Below are positions 7,994 to 15,365 of a DNA stretch of 64,000 bases, one piece after another. Both the position numbers and the translations under genes were made by a program. The DNA comes from QVMG01 sp032073245 (GTDB taxonomy: Bacteria; Bacteroidota; Bacteroidia; Bacteroidales; Tannerellaceae), in NCBI GenBank assembly GCA_032073245.1, contig DAMANX010000007.1, positions 62,001 through 126,000 on the forward strand. Reading direction: 5' to 3'. The notes beneath the pieces are model-generated. The model was not told where the DNA came from and searched no databases. It was given only the letters and a program-made list of their open reading frames with translations. How positions within the stretch are numbered: position 1 is the first letter of the stretch; the number at the start of each line of letters is the position of its first letter.

Positions 7994-9157
7994 ATGCCAA
8001 TCAAAATATTAAGTGTAGACGATGAACAGGATCTGGAAATATTGCTGACACAATACTTCCGACGGAAAATTAAGAAAGGCGAATATGAATTCACCTTTGT
8101 TCATAATGGACTGGAAGCTCTTCAGGCAATCCTTTCCCAACCTGATTTTGATATTATCCTTAGTGATATCAATATGCCGGAAATGGATGGGCTTACACTT
8201 TTAACCAAGATCAATGAACTGCGTAATCCGGCTATGAAATGTATTATGGTTTCTGCTTATGGGGATATGGAGAATATCCGTACTGCAATGAACCGGGGAG
8301 CATTCGACTTTACTACCAAACCTATAAATCTGGAAGATCTCGAAAAGACAATAGAAAAGGCTATTGAACAGATAAAGTTTGTAAAGAATGCACAGAATGA
8401 GCATTTGCAGTTGAAATCGATCCAATCTGATTTGAAGGTTGCCCGTGAGATACAGGAGACAATCCTGCCTAAGGTTTTTGATCCGTTCCCAACAGAAAAA
8501 ACATTTGATATCTATGCCTATATGAATGCCGCCAAATATGTAGGAGGCGATTTCTATGATTTCTTTACAATAGATGAAGATCGTTTAGGCTTTGTTATTG
8601 CAGATGTCTCAGGGAAAGGTGTGCCAGCTGCCATATTTATGGCTATTAGCCGTACCGTTATCCGGGCAATCGCTATAAGCGAAAACTCTGCTGCTATGTG
8701 TTTAAAGCGTGCAAATGAGATCTTATGCAAAGAAAGTGTGAATGATATGTTTGTTACCGTATTCTATGGAATACTAAATATTCATACAGGTATGGTTACA
8801 TATAGTAATGGTGGGCATAACCCGCCGGTACTGATGAGTCATGATAAAACAGTATCGTTTGTACCCCTCACCGGAGATCGTATATTAGGAGCCATGGAAG
8901 ATTCAACCTACCATGAGAAAGAATTACATCTTTCTCCAGGCGATAGCCTCTTCCTTTATACAGATGGCATTACAGAAGCAAAGAATAAGAGTAATGAACT
9001 GTTTGGCGAGAAACGTTTATTAGATGCATGCCTTGAAATGTCAGGTGGTTCATCTAAAGACATTGTAGATCATATAACAAAGACAGTCGGCGACTTTGTT
9101 CTGGGAGCCGTACAATCGGATGATATAACGTTATTGACGATCTCTTACAAAGGATAG
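7994..9157 (+). CDS. Response regulator with PP2C-type SpoIIE/RsbU phosphatase domain
   Basis: The 387-residue protein starts with a receiver domain (ILSVDDEQD acidic pocket; SDINMPEMDG with the phospho-acceptor Asp; later a Ser and the Lys in TTKPINL). A linker helix (VAREIQETILPKVF) leads to a SpoIIE-type phosphatase with metal-binding signatures VGGDFYDFF, ADVSGKGVPAA, LYTDGITEA and SDDITLL. Family knowledge: such enzymes dephosphorylate STAS antagonists when the receiver is phosphorylated. It is the last gene of the operon, so the predicted chain is kinase pair, receiver, phosphatase, STAS protein, RsbW-like kinase. The only gap in the logic is the unknown final target. Confidence 0.92.
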   Translation: MPIKILSVDDEQDLEILLTQYFRRKIKKGEYEFTFVHNGLEALQAILSQPDFDIILSDINMPEMDGLTLLTKINELRNPAMKCIMVSAYGDMENIRTAMNRGAFDFTTKPINLEDLEKTIEKAIEQIKFVKNAQNEHLQLKSIQSDLKVAREIQETILPKVFDPFPTEKTFDIYAYMNAAKYVGGDFYDFFTIDEDRLGFVIADVSGKGVPAAIFMAISRTVIRAIAISENSAAMCLKRANEILCKESVNDMFVTVFYGILNIHTGMVTYSNGGHNPPVLMSHDKTVSFVPLTGDRILGAMEDSTYHEKELHLSPGDSLFLYTDGITEAKNKSNELFGEKRLLDACLEMSGGSSKDIVDHITKTVGDFVLGAVQSDDITLLTISYKG

Positions 9158-9162
9158 CCCTT

Positions 9163-9237
9163 GTAGGGGCGGCCCTATGTGGCCGCCCTCAAAATAGGAA
9201 TTATTATACAAGGGCGGCCACATAGGGGCGCCCTTAC
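9163..9237. repeat. REP pair left of the RAYT gene
   Basis: Two GC-rich hairpin halves face each other: 9163-9189 (GTAGGGGCGGCCCTATGTGG and on) and 9211-9237 (AGGGCGGCCACATAGGGGCG and on). Each half folds on itself through GGGCGGCC/GGCCGCCC, and the two halves are also inverted to one another, the classic REP doublet layout. Confidence 0.9.
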
Positions 9238-9260
9238 ATGTTAACCAAATAGAATTAACT

Positions 9261-9746
9261 ATGATGAAAAAACACCGGCCAAATACCATCTGTCTTTCCG
9301 GATATGATTATTCACAAGAAGGTTTATACTTTATTACTATATGTATACAGGAAAAATTATGTCTTCTAGGTAGCATTACAGATGGAGAAAACACATTGAA
9401 TCCGGCAGGTGAAATGATAGAATATTGGTATAATGAATTAGAAAATAAATACCGGCATCTTCGTTGCCATGACTATATAATCATGCCTAATCATGTTCAT
9501 TTTATAATAGAGTTAAAACCCGGAGGCTGTGCTGATATAAGTTTGATAATTAATTGGTTTAAAACAATGACTACAAATGAATATATTAAACATGTATATA
9601 AAGATCATTGGCACCCATTTAATAAAAGGTTTTGGCAACGTAATTATTTTGAACACATCATTCGCAACCAGCATGCCTATGACAATATCGTTGAATACAT
9701 AAACAATAATCCTTCTAATTGGGACAAAGACACATTATACATGTAG
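9261..9746 (+). CDS. REP-associated tyrosine transposase (RAYT, TnpA-REP / IS200-like Y1 family)
   Basis: The 161-residue protein carries the Y1 transposase HUH motif in MPNHVHFIIEL and a C-terminal region with Tyr and NNNPSNWDKD typical of RAYTs. These enzymes nick single-stranded REP hairpins and are domesticated rather than freely mobile. REP doublets lie on both sides (9163-9237 and 9743-9810), and more copies lie at 29.97 and 55.1 kb. The stop codon TAG (9744-9746) is formed inside the right REP, showing how tightly gene and repeat are joined. The start could also be the second Met at 9264. The gene sits between the partner-switching operon and a convergent lipoprotein gene. Confidence 0.92.
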   Translation: MMKKHRPNTICLSGYDYSQEGLYFITICIQEKLCLLGSITDGENTLNPAGEMIEYWYNELENKYRHLRCHDYIIMPNHVHFIIELKPGGCADISLIINWFKTMTTNEYIKHVYKDHWHPFNKRFWQRNYFEHIIRNQHAYDNIVEYINNNPSNWDKDTLYM

Positions 9747-9810
9747 GGGCGGCCCTGTGCGGCCGCCCTTCATAAAACAAGAAAGGGCGGCCACACAGGG
9801 CCGCCCCTAC
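9743..9810. repeat. REP pair right of the RAYT gene
   Basis: The halves are 9743-9769 (GTAGGGGCGGCCCTGTGCGG and on) and 9784-9810 (AGGGCGGCCACACAGGGCCG and on), the same family as the left pair with small changes in the loop. It provides the TAG stop of the transposase and lies 20 bp before the end of the convergent lipoprotein gene, where it may also act as a terminator. Confidence 0.9.
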
Positions 9811-9829
9811 GGGGATATAATAATATATA

Positions 9830-10660
9830 TTATTTCAACAATCCATCACGAATACCTGTGATTTCTGCATTTGCATCGCGGGCAGCCTGGATAGATGTAA
9901 CTTTATCTTTCAGAGGCATAAGAGAATCGCCTAAGCCTTTCAATTCAGGATAATATTCTGAAAGGTCACCGGTGATTTCACCTAATACTTCAATACGTTT
10001 CTCCATGTTTTCGCTTAAACCACCGGAAGTAGCATCACCTTTAACTACTAAAGAAGGGTTAGCAACTAAACATGCATATTCTGCTGTAGCGCCACCAATG
10101 ATTTCGATTGCAAAATTCATTTTGTCGTCATCTGCAAGAGCTTTGATCATTTTATCTTCCTGGTCGGCATAGAACTTTTGCATCTGTTCTTTTGTCGCAT
10201 TTTGAGGAGCCGCTTCTTTCAGAATATTCAATACATAAGAAATATTCAGGTCGGTAGTCAGTTTTGATAATACACCTTCTACCTCAGTAGTAGACTGGCC
10301 AATAACTGATAAAATATTATAATCAGAAAGATACATACCACAAGCACGGGCTTTTTGAGACATTGAAGTCAAATCTGTAGCTTTTGCTATCGGCAACATA
10401 TATTTAAGGTTGGCAACACCAATCGAAACTTCACCTGTAGAAATAAGGTAAGGAAGGTCTGAATCGGGTATGTCATGTAACAGACGGATTGTTTCCGTTT
10501 TCAACTCTTCCGTCAATAAGCTCTTAGGAACATTCCCTGCAATCACAGCAGCTTCTTCGGTTTTCGCCGCATCCTCTTTTGCTTTTTTACCTCCGGTACA
10601 GGAAGCCATGCCAAATACGATTGCCGCTACGGTTAGCAGGCTAACAAAACTCTTTTTCAT
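9830..10660 (-). CDS. Predicted lipoprotein of unknown function
   Basis: The 276-residue protein starts with a lipoprotein signal (MKKSFVSLLTVAAIVFGMAS, then Cys) followed by a charged linker rich in Lys, Glu and Ala. The mature part is predicted to be mostly helical, with motifs such as LLHDIPDSDLPYLISTGEVS and EIIGGATAEYACLVANPSLV. I recognise no domain. The gene starts 36 bp after the stop of the large ABC transporter gene on the same strand, so it may be co-transcribed and act with that transporter in the envelope. The REP doublet beyond its 3' end separates it from the RAYT gene. Confidence 0.7.
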   Translation of the reverse strand: MKKSFVSLLTVAAIVFGMASCTGGKKAKEDAAKTEEAAVIAGNVPKSLLTEELKTETIRLLHDIPDSDLPYLISTGEVSIGVANLKYMLPIAKATDLTSMSQKARACGMYLSDYNILSVIGQSTTEVEGVLSKLTTDLNISYVLNILKEAAPQNATKEQMQKFYADQEDKMIKALADDDKMNFAIEIIGGATAEYACLVANPSLVVKGDATSGGLSENMEKRIEVLGEITGDLSEYYPELKGLGDSLMPLKDKVTSIQAARDANAEITGIRDGLLK

Positions 10661-10696
10661 GATGCTTAATTTAATTATTTAATATTCTTATTTTTT

Positions 10697-13618
10697 TTAA
10701 TATTCTTTGGGGTCCCGAAAATACCTTTCGGGAAACTCTGCGAATATAGCGATTATGACTAAAACCACAAAGAAACCGAGAACCAATAAATTAAATTTGT
10801 ACGTTGAGATATAATTCCCGGCTATATTTTTTGCATGAGAATAAAAATGTGCACGTCCCCAACGATTGTCCGGTTCTACATAAATTAACCCTACCTGAGG
10901 ATAAATCCTGTAGTTGCTTTCTTTGTAAAAGCGATTTGTTCCGGTATTGATAACCAACTCTTCAATTGCCACATTATGGTTATCTTTTTTCAGATCGTTA
11001 AACCAGGTAGAGCCATTCTCATCTATCAATTTTTGTTGCTTTTGTTCAAGAAGTGCAGTGAAATTATGAGCCCTTTTATGAAGTGCGTCAATCGCATTTT
11101 CAATATAGGCATCATACGATTCATTGGCTGTTATCGGAGCTATGCGGGCAGCTTTGCTTAAGACTACCAGCTCATTCTTTAATGTTTTCCTAATATATGT
11201 ACTGTCTTCTCCGTTCATCCTGTCTACAAGGCTTTTCACTTCTTCTGCATGGATATTCTCATAATATTGAGCCAGAAACTTCTCTTTCTCTATTGGGAAG
11301 AATGGCTTATTATAAGCATTGCTGGTAAATTGTTCCACTATCAACGCTTCGAAAGCCCACCGTGAAGGAATGATTTCTCCGATCAAGGGTACGATATCCT
11401 TTTTTGAAGCACTTGTATTAAGGTCATCAAAATTGATAACCAAACCACAAAGTAATATCTGAGGTATCAAAAGGAGAGGTATGGAAATATATATAGAAAC
11501 AATAGAACTCAATGTTTGTGATAACCACAGTCCTGTGAGATTAGCAAGGAAAGCCGTCATCCAGAGGATACTCCACCAGATAAGGAACATATCAAAGTTC
11601 ACTCCCATAATCATGTTTCCGACAAGGATAAACAGGAATGTCTGTAAACCTGAAAGAGCACATAAGTAGATGATTTTTGAACTGAGGTAACTTGCACGGC
11701 TAAGCCGCAGGAAACGCTCTCGTTTGATAATGATCCTGTCTTTTATTATTTCTTCGGCACTGATGCTAAGCCCGATAAATGTAACGACGATTACGGCCAT
11801 AAATATATAAGAAACAAAGTTCTTATTGGTGAACAGGGAGTATTCGCCATTGTCAACATACCGTGTGAGCAGAGCCACAATTATCGCCAACAGAGGTGCT
11901 TCTACCAATGCTATGGTAAGATATTGCTTATTTGTCAGTTTTCTACGGATATTCCTTTCGGAAAATATGATAAACTGTTTCCACCACGGTGGCTTTTGTT
12001 GTTTGTTATCCGGTAGCTTATTGACTTTTATTTTTTTGAGTGAAGGGCGAGAAACCAAGTAACGTTCATGCCATTCTTCGGGTGTGAATTTTCGGATATT
12101 TGTTTGATTTCCCGAGTCATCGATCATTTTAGAATCGATGATATTGAGAATTAATTCCGGGTTCACATTACCGCATGTACTGCAAACACTAATATCGGGA
12201 TCGGTGTATTTAGCGGCTTGTTTAAAATAGGTGATAGCTTCAATCGGATTTCCGTCATATATGGGATACCCTCCTCGGTCTAATAGCCACAACCTATCAA
12301 ATAGTTTGTATATTTCGGAAGATGGTTGATGTATATTGACAACAACCAGGCGTCCACGATGGGTTTGCTCTTTCAGGAGCATCATCACTTTCTCGGAGTC
12401 AGAGGAAGAAAGCCCAGATGTTGGTTCATCCAGATAGAGAATAGCCGGTTCACGAATCAGTTCCAATGCAATGTTTAAACGTTTACGTTGTCCACCGCTG
12501 ATTGTTTTTCGTATCGGAGAACCCACTTCGAGAGATTTTATCTCTGTTAAATCCAACTCGGCTAATACCTTATCTACCCGCTCCTCCATTTCTTCCATAG
12601 AAAGGCCGTCAAAAGAGAAGCGTGCCGTATACCATAGGTTTTCGTATACAGTAAGTTCCTCAATCAATAGGTCATCCTGCGGAACAAACCCTATTAATTG
12701 CTTCCCTTCGGAGGAATTAATAGAGTGTCCATTAACGGTAATAGAGCCGGAGTCAGGAGTGATGTTGCCATTCATAATGCCCAGGAGAGTGGACTTACCG
12801 ACACCACTTCCTCCCATAATGGCAACCAACTGGCCCGATTCGAGATCGAAAGAGAAATTGTGCAATCCATTCGTGCTTTTCTTAAATGAAAACTCAATAT
12901 CTCTTCCGGATAAATGAACAATCTCCCGTTTTTCCCTTTTGTTATAGATATCCTGTAGGTCGCTATGGTATACCGGTAAGAATAAAGGGCTTTTTAGTAC
13001 ACTGCTATGCTGCCATGCATAAAATATATTCGACGAGAGAGGGATATCGTTCATGAACACCTGCCCACTTCCATGATACGTAAAGATATAGGTATCAAAA
13101 CGTTTTATAAAGTAGACTGTGACATATCCCTCCATGCCTTCCCGCATGATATGGTTCTCCAGTGCATCTTTTTCCTGATGCCCGTCTATAATAAGCAGGG
13201 CAGGAGAGAAGTTGCCGGAAATAAATGCCCGGATATCTTCAAACTCTCTGGGTGAAATATTGAAGATCTCAGCAACAATACGGAATATATGAAGATGATT
13301 TTCTAATTCATTACTGTTTGTATGCGCAAATTCCATAAAACGAACCAGCATGAGGAATTGTTCTTCTGCAGTTAGTTTTACTTTCATTTGCGTACAGATG
13401 TTACGTACGACGGTTTCCTTGTCTATTGGGAAAAGTTCATCATCGTACATACTTCTTAATTCACTGTACAGGCTGATATATTCCTGATGAGTGCGTACCC
13501 CGAAATGACTGGAAAGATAAGAATGAATAGCTTTAAGGGCTTGCCCATTCTCTATTCGTACCATCGATGCGAAGATGGCAAACAAATTCAATAACCCGTT
13601 AAGGATACTTTCGTTCAT
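10697..13618 (-). CDS. Large ABCG-type ABC transporter (ATPase fused to ABC-2 permease) with TerB-like N-terminal region
   Basis: At 973 residues this is a half-transporter with extra parts. Residues 1 to about 140 are helical and resemble a TerB-like domain. An ATPase domain follows at about 220-450, with Walker A GGSGVGKSTLL, Q-loop region FVPQDDLLIEELTV, signature ISGGQRKRLNIALEL and Walker B ILYLDEPTSGLSS. A CSTCG motif lies at about residue 490. Six or so hydrophobic segments at about 590-770 form the permease, then comes a long periplasmic helical region and a last membrane segment (LLVLGFFVVLVIIAIFAEF). The order ATPase-permease matches ABCG/White-type exporters. The substrate is unknown. 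A lipoprotein gene follows 36 bp downstream. Confidence 0.88.
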   Translation of the reverse strand: MNESILNGLLNLFAIFASMVRIENGQALKAIHSYLSSHFGVRTHQEYISLYSELRSMYDDELFPIDKETVVRNICTQMKVKLTAEEQFLMLVRFMEFAHTNSNELENHLHIFRIVAEIFNISPREFEDIRAFISGNFSPALLIIDGHQEKDALENHIMREGMEGYVTVYFIKRFDTYIFTYHGSGQVFMNDIPLSSNIFYAWQHSSVLKSPLFLPVYHSDLQDIYNKREKREIVHLSGRDIEFSFKKSTNGLHNFSFDLESGQLVAIMGGSGVGKSTLLGIMNGNITPDSGSITVNGHSINSSEGKQLIGFVPQDDLLIEELTVYENLWYTARFSFDGLSMEEMEERVDKVLAELDLTEIKSLEVGSPIRKTISGGQRKRLNIALELIREPAILYLDEPTSGLSSSDSEKVMMLLKEQTHRGRLVVVNIHQPSSEIYKLFDRLWLLDRGGYPIYDGNPIEAITYFKQAAKYTDPDISVCSTCGNVNPELILNIIDSKMIDDSGNQTNIRKFTPEEWHERYLVSRPSLKKIKVNKLPDNKQQKPPWWKQFIIFSERNIRRKLTNKQYLTIALVEAPLLAIIVALLTRYVDNGEYSLFTNKNFVSYIFMAVIVVTFIGLSISAEEIIKDRIIIKRERFLRLSRASYLSSKIIYLCALSGLQTFLFILVGNMIMGVNFDMFLIWWSILWMTAFLANLTGLWLSQTLSSIVSIYISIPLLLIPQILLCGLVINFDDLNTSASKKDIVPLIGEIIPSRWAFEALIVEQFTSNAYNKPFFPIEKEKFLAQYYENIHAEEVKSLVDRMNGEDSTYIRKTLKNELVVLSKAARIAPITANESYDAYIENAIDALHKRAHNFTALLEQKQQKLIDENGSTWFNDLKKDNHNVAIEELVINTGTNRFYKESNYRIYPQVGLIYVEPDNRWGRAHFYSHAKNIAGNYISTYKFNLLVLGFFVVLVIIAIFAEFPERYFRDPKEY

Positions 13619-13655
13619 GAAAGATATAAAGGTTTATAAATTACATTCACCTTGC

Positions 13656-13663
13656 AAAGATAA
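13656..13663 (-). promoter_or_regulatory. Candidate -7 element for the ABC transporter gene
   Basis: On the minus strand the bases read TATCTTTG, matching TAnnTTTG, 38 bases before the ATG at 13618. A TTTG motif lies 25 bp further upstream (13689-13692), a slightly long spacing. Confidence 0.45.
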
Positions 13664-13680
13664 TTTATTTGATAATATAA

Positions 13681-14400
13681 TCATTTACAAAATCTCAATT
13701 TCGCAAATGACGTAGGTACATGAAAGTCCGGACGTGGGGTCTGCGGGTCAACAATTGTCAACCAATTCTCCACCGTTTCTCCCTTTTCGTTCTTACTGAA
13801 TTCTCCTCTGTAAGCCCCGAAATAAATTTCACAATCATTTCCGGCTACCTCCCGGAGGAAAGAAAGTGGAATGGCTCCTTCCACAACATATCCGTTATCC
13901 AGTATTTTACCGGAAGTAATAATTCCTTCCAGGTTCCATTTATAATCGAACTTGCGATAATGTTTTGCACTGTAGTCCATGACACGCCCCAGAGGGTCTA
14001 TTTCAAAACCATAATAAAGGCTTAATTCACTATCGGTTGAAAAGAACAATTCTACACGGTCTTCTTTTCCAATACTGGTTTCACCTTTATAATCATCAAC
14101 GAGTACAATGTCTTCATCGATGGTTTCATAAAAGAAATACAAATATTTAGAGTCGTATAAAAGAGATAATTCGGTTTTAGCATTCACCTCTTTATTCCAG
14201 GGGTTGACAAATTCATCAATGATCTTTACTTTTTTCCAGTCAGCTTCATCTTTCACACCATCAATTTTTATTGAGCCGTCGGTGGTTGGAGTGGCCTGAT
14301 AAACCTTGTGTGAAGACTGAGCCTGAACCGTAAAAGACAAACATGCAGCAATGGCAAAACTGAAAAGAAATAGCTTTGAACGTGTGATTTGATTTTTCAT
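13681..14400 (-). CDS. Secreted CBM9-like (carbohydrate-binding / DOMON fold) protein
   Basis: A signal peptide (MKNQITRSKLFLFSFAIAAC and on, cleavage near VQA-QSS) is followed by a single domain of about 210 residues with the CBM9-like pattern: IKIDGVKDEADWKKVKII at its start, TELSLLYDSKYLYFFYETID, DRVELFFSTD, then YVVEGAIPLSFL. Relatives are periplasmic or exported sugar- or ligand-binding modules. I start at 14400 because the signal peptide begins there; a longer frame back to 14541 runs through a 21-bp tandem repeat and is unlikely to be translated. It stands alone, convergent with nothing and followed by the ABC transporter gene on the same strand. The ligand is unknown. Confidence 0.82.
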   Translation of the reverse strand: MKNQITRSKLFLFSFAIAACLSFTVQAQSSHKVYQATPTTDGSIKIDGVKDEADWKKVKIIDEFVNPWNKEVNAKTELSLLYDSKYLYFFYETIDEDIVLVDDYKGETSIGKEDRVELFFSTDSELSLYYGFEIDPLGRVMDYSAKHYRKFDYKWNLEGIITSGKILDNGYVVEGAIPLSFLREVAGNDCEIYFGAYRGEFSKNEKGETVENWLTIVDPQTPRPDFHVPTSFAKLRFCK

Positions 14401-14425
14401 GTTTATTTGCTTTAAGATACTGTGA

Positions 14426-14433
14426 CAAAGATA
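14426..14433 (-). promoter_or_regulatory. Candidate -7 element for the CBM9-like gene
   Basis: TATCTTTG on the minus strand lies 25 bases before the ATG at 14400. No TTTG occurs at the usual spacing upstream; instead the 21-bp repeat array begins seven bases upstream, so control by a factor binding that array is possible. Confidence 0.45.
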
Positions 14434-14439
14434 CAGAAA

Positions 14440-14565
14440 ATCGGGAATATAAGGAGAAAGTTCCCGGGGTTTTTTAAAGAGTTCCCGAGGTTTCAGGAAA
14501 AGGTCTTGCGGTGTTGGGAAAAACTCCGGCCGTATTGCCAAAAGGCCTTGCGGTGTGGAGAAACG
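14440..14565. repeat. Imperfect 21-bp tandem repeat, about six units
   Basis: Consecutive 21-base units start at 14440, 14461, 14482, 14503, 14524 and 14545. They share patterns such as TTCCCGGGGTTTTTTAAAGA, TTCCCGAGGTTTCAGGAAAA, GTCTTGCGGTGTTGGGAAAA and GCCTTGCGGTGTGGAGAAAC. Alternate units three and five are most alike. The array abuts the promoter of the CBM9-like gene. Confidence 0.7.
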
Positions 14566-14652
14566 ATGGGGTGTTAACTGATAGTATCTTAGCTACTCTT
14601 CTGGATAGAAGCTACTCTTTACACATCTTTTTATATTAAAAAGTATCAAATA

Positions 14653-14878
14653 GGGGCTGACTAAAAAGTAGTATCAAATTTCTCCTCCTTAGCAAAGGAG
14701 GAGTACCCGAACAAAGAGAGGGGGAGGTGGTTTGGTGTAATATATATTATGATTTAAAATAAAACTTTTAGCTTACACCTAGCCACCTCACCACCGCAAG
14801 CGGCGGTCCCCTCCTCCTTTTGCTAAGGAGGAGAAATTTGTCGCTATTAACTTAGTGATTGACTTTTGATACATCCCC
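14653..14878. repeat. Nested palindrome: outer GGGGCTGACTAAAAAGT arm around a CTCCTCCTTAGC core
   Basis: The outer left arm is 14653-14669 (GGGGCTGACTAAAAAGT); the outer right part, 14861-14878 (GACTTTTGATACATCCCC), is of the alternative arm type also seen at 1553. Inside, 14680-14739 (TCTCCTCCTTAGCAAAGGAG and on) faces 14776-14836 (GCTTACACCTAGCCACCTCA and on). The core is nearly identical to that at 29.1-29.3 kb. Confidence 0.85.
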
Positions 14879-14889
14879 AAATTTGATGC

Positions 14890-15041
14890 CGGGGGATGTC
14901 AGGGGCGTCGGGTGTTGTCGGGTGTGACGGGTCTATTCCTATACTATATTGATTTTCCTATTAATGACGTCTCTTATAAAAAAAATAAATCTATATAGTA
15001 AACACCCGACAACACCTGACAACACCCGACGCTTGTCACAT
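14890..15041. repeat. Inverted repeat made of CCCGACAACAC units
   Basis: The left arm 14890-14934 contains GTCGGGTGTTGTCGGGTGTG and the right arm 15001-15041 contains ACACCCGACAACACCTGACA, each a short tandem of 10-11-base units. The AT-rich loop has no supported gene. It directly adjoins the previous nested palindrome. Confidence 0.75.
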
Positions 15042-15079
15042 CTCAAAACAGCCGACTCTGCTCATTATTCGAATATATA

Positions 15080-15241
15080 TTACTCATTATCAGCACTTTT
15101 ACTATTACTGCCGAACTGTTCGGTTTCTCTTTTCTCATTTTCGGCATTTACTTCATCGAGGCTGTGAATGACCACAGCGTATAGTCGTCGGTTACGCATA
15201 AGGAACGGTTGAAAGCCCTCTTTTTTAAGTATCTTCATCAT
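15080..15241 (-). CDS. Candidate small protein, 53 residues, unknown
   Basis: A short frame starts at tandem ATGATG (15241) and reads MMKILKKEGFQPFLMRNRRL, then YAVVIHSLDEVNAENEK and a charged, Ser-rich tail before TAA. The composition (a basic first half, an acidic tail) looks protein-like compared with the surrounding AT-rich repeats. It is divergent from mutA, whose promoter lies 30 bases away on the other strand. I know no family for it, and it has no clear promoter, so it may be chance or the end of a lost gene. Confidence 0.3.
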   Translation of the reverse strand: MMKILKKEGFQPFLMRNRRLYAVVIHSLDEVNAENEKRETEQFGSNSKSADNE

Positions 15242-15271
15242 AGATTTGCTTTACTTTTCACTCTTTTTTCA

Positions 15272-15302
15272 TTGCCCGTACTATTTATTTATCCTACCTT
15301 TG
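15272..15302 (+). promoter_or_regulatory. Bacteroidota-type promoter for mutA
   Basis: TTG at 15272-15274 and TACCTTTG at 15295-15302 are separated by 20 bp. The predicted transcript starts about 57 bases before the mutA ATG. No cobalamin riboswitch signature lies in this leader. Confidence 0.6.
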
Positions 15303-15365
15303 CAGCCTGTTATCAAGCTATTAATAGTATAATAACTAATACCAGTATTACAAACAAAAAATATT

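Noticed and set aside
12471..12917. 148-residue open frame on the + strand inside the ABC transporter gene
   Set aside because: It is antisense to the ATPase domain, has no recognisable domain, and its codons mirror the conserved motifs on the other strand.
14401..14541. Longer N terminus for the CBM9-like protein
   Set aside because: It would run through the 21-bp repeats and place the signal peptide internally; the ATG at 14400 with a TATCTTTG box upstream is preferred.
15242..15365. Cobalamin riboswitch before mutA
   Set aside because: Expected because the enzyme uses AdoCbl, but none of the conserved blocks (CCACTG, B12 box) is in this short leader.
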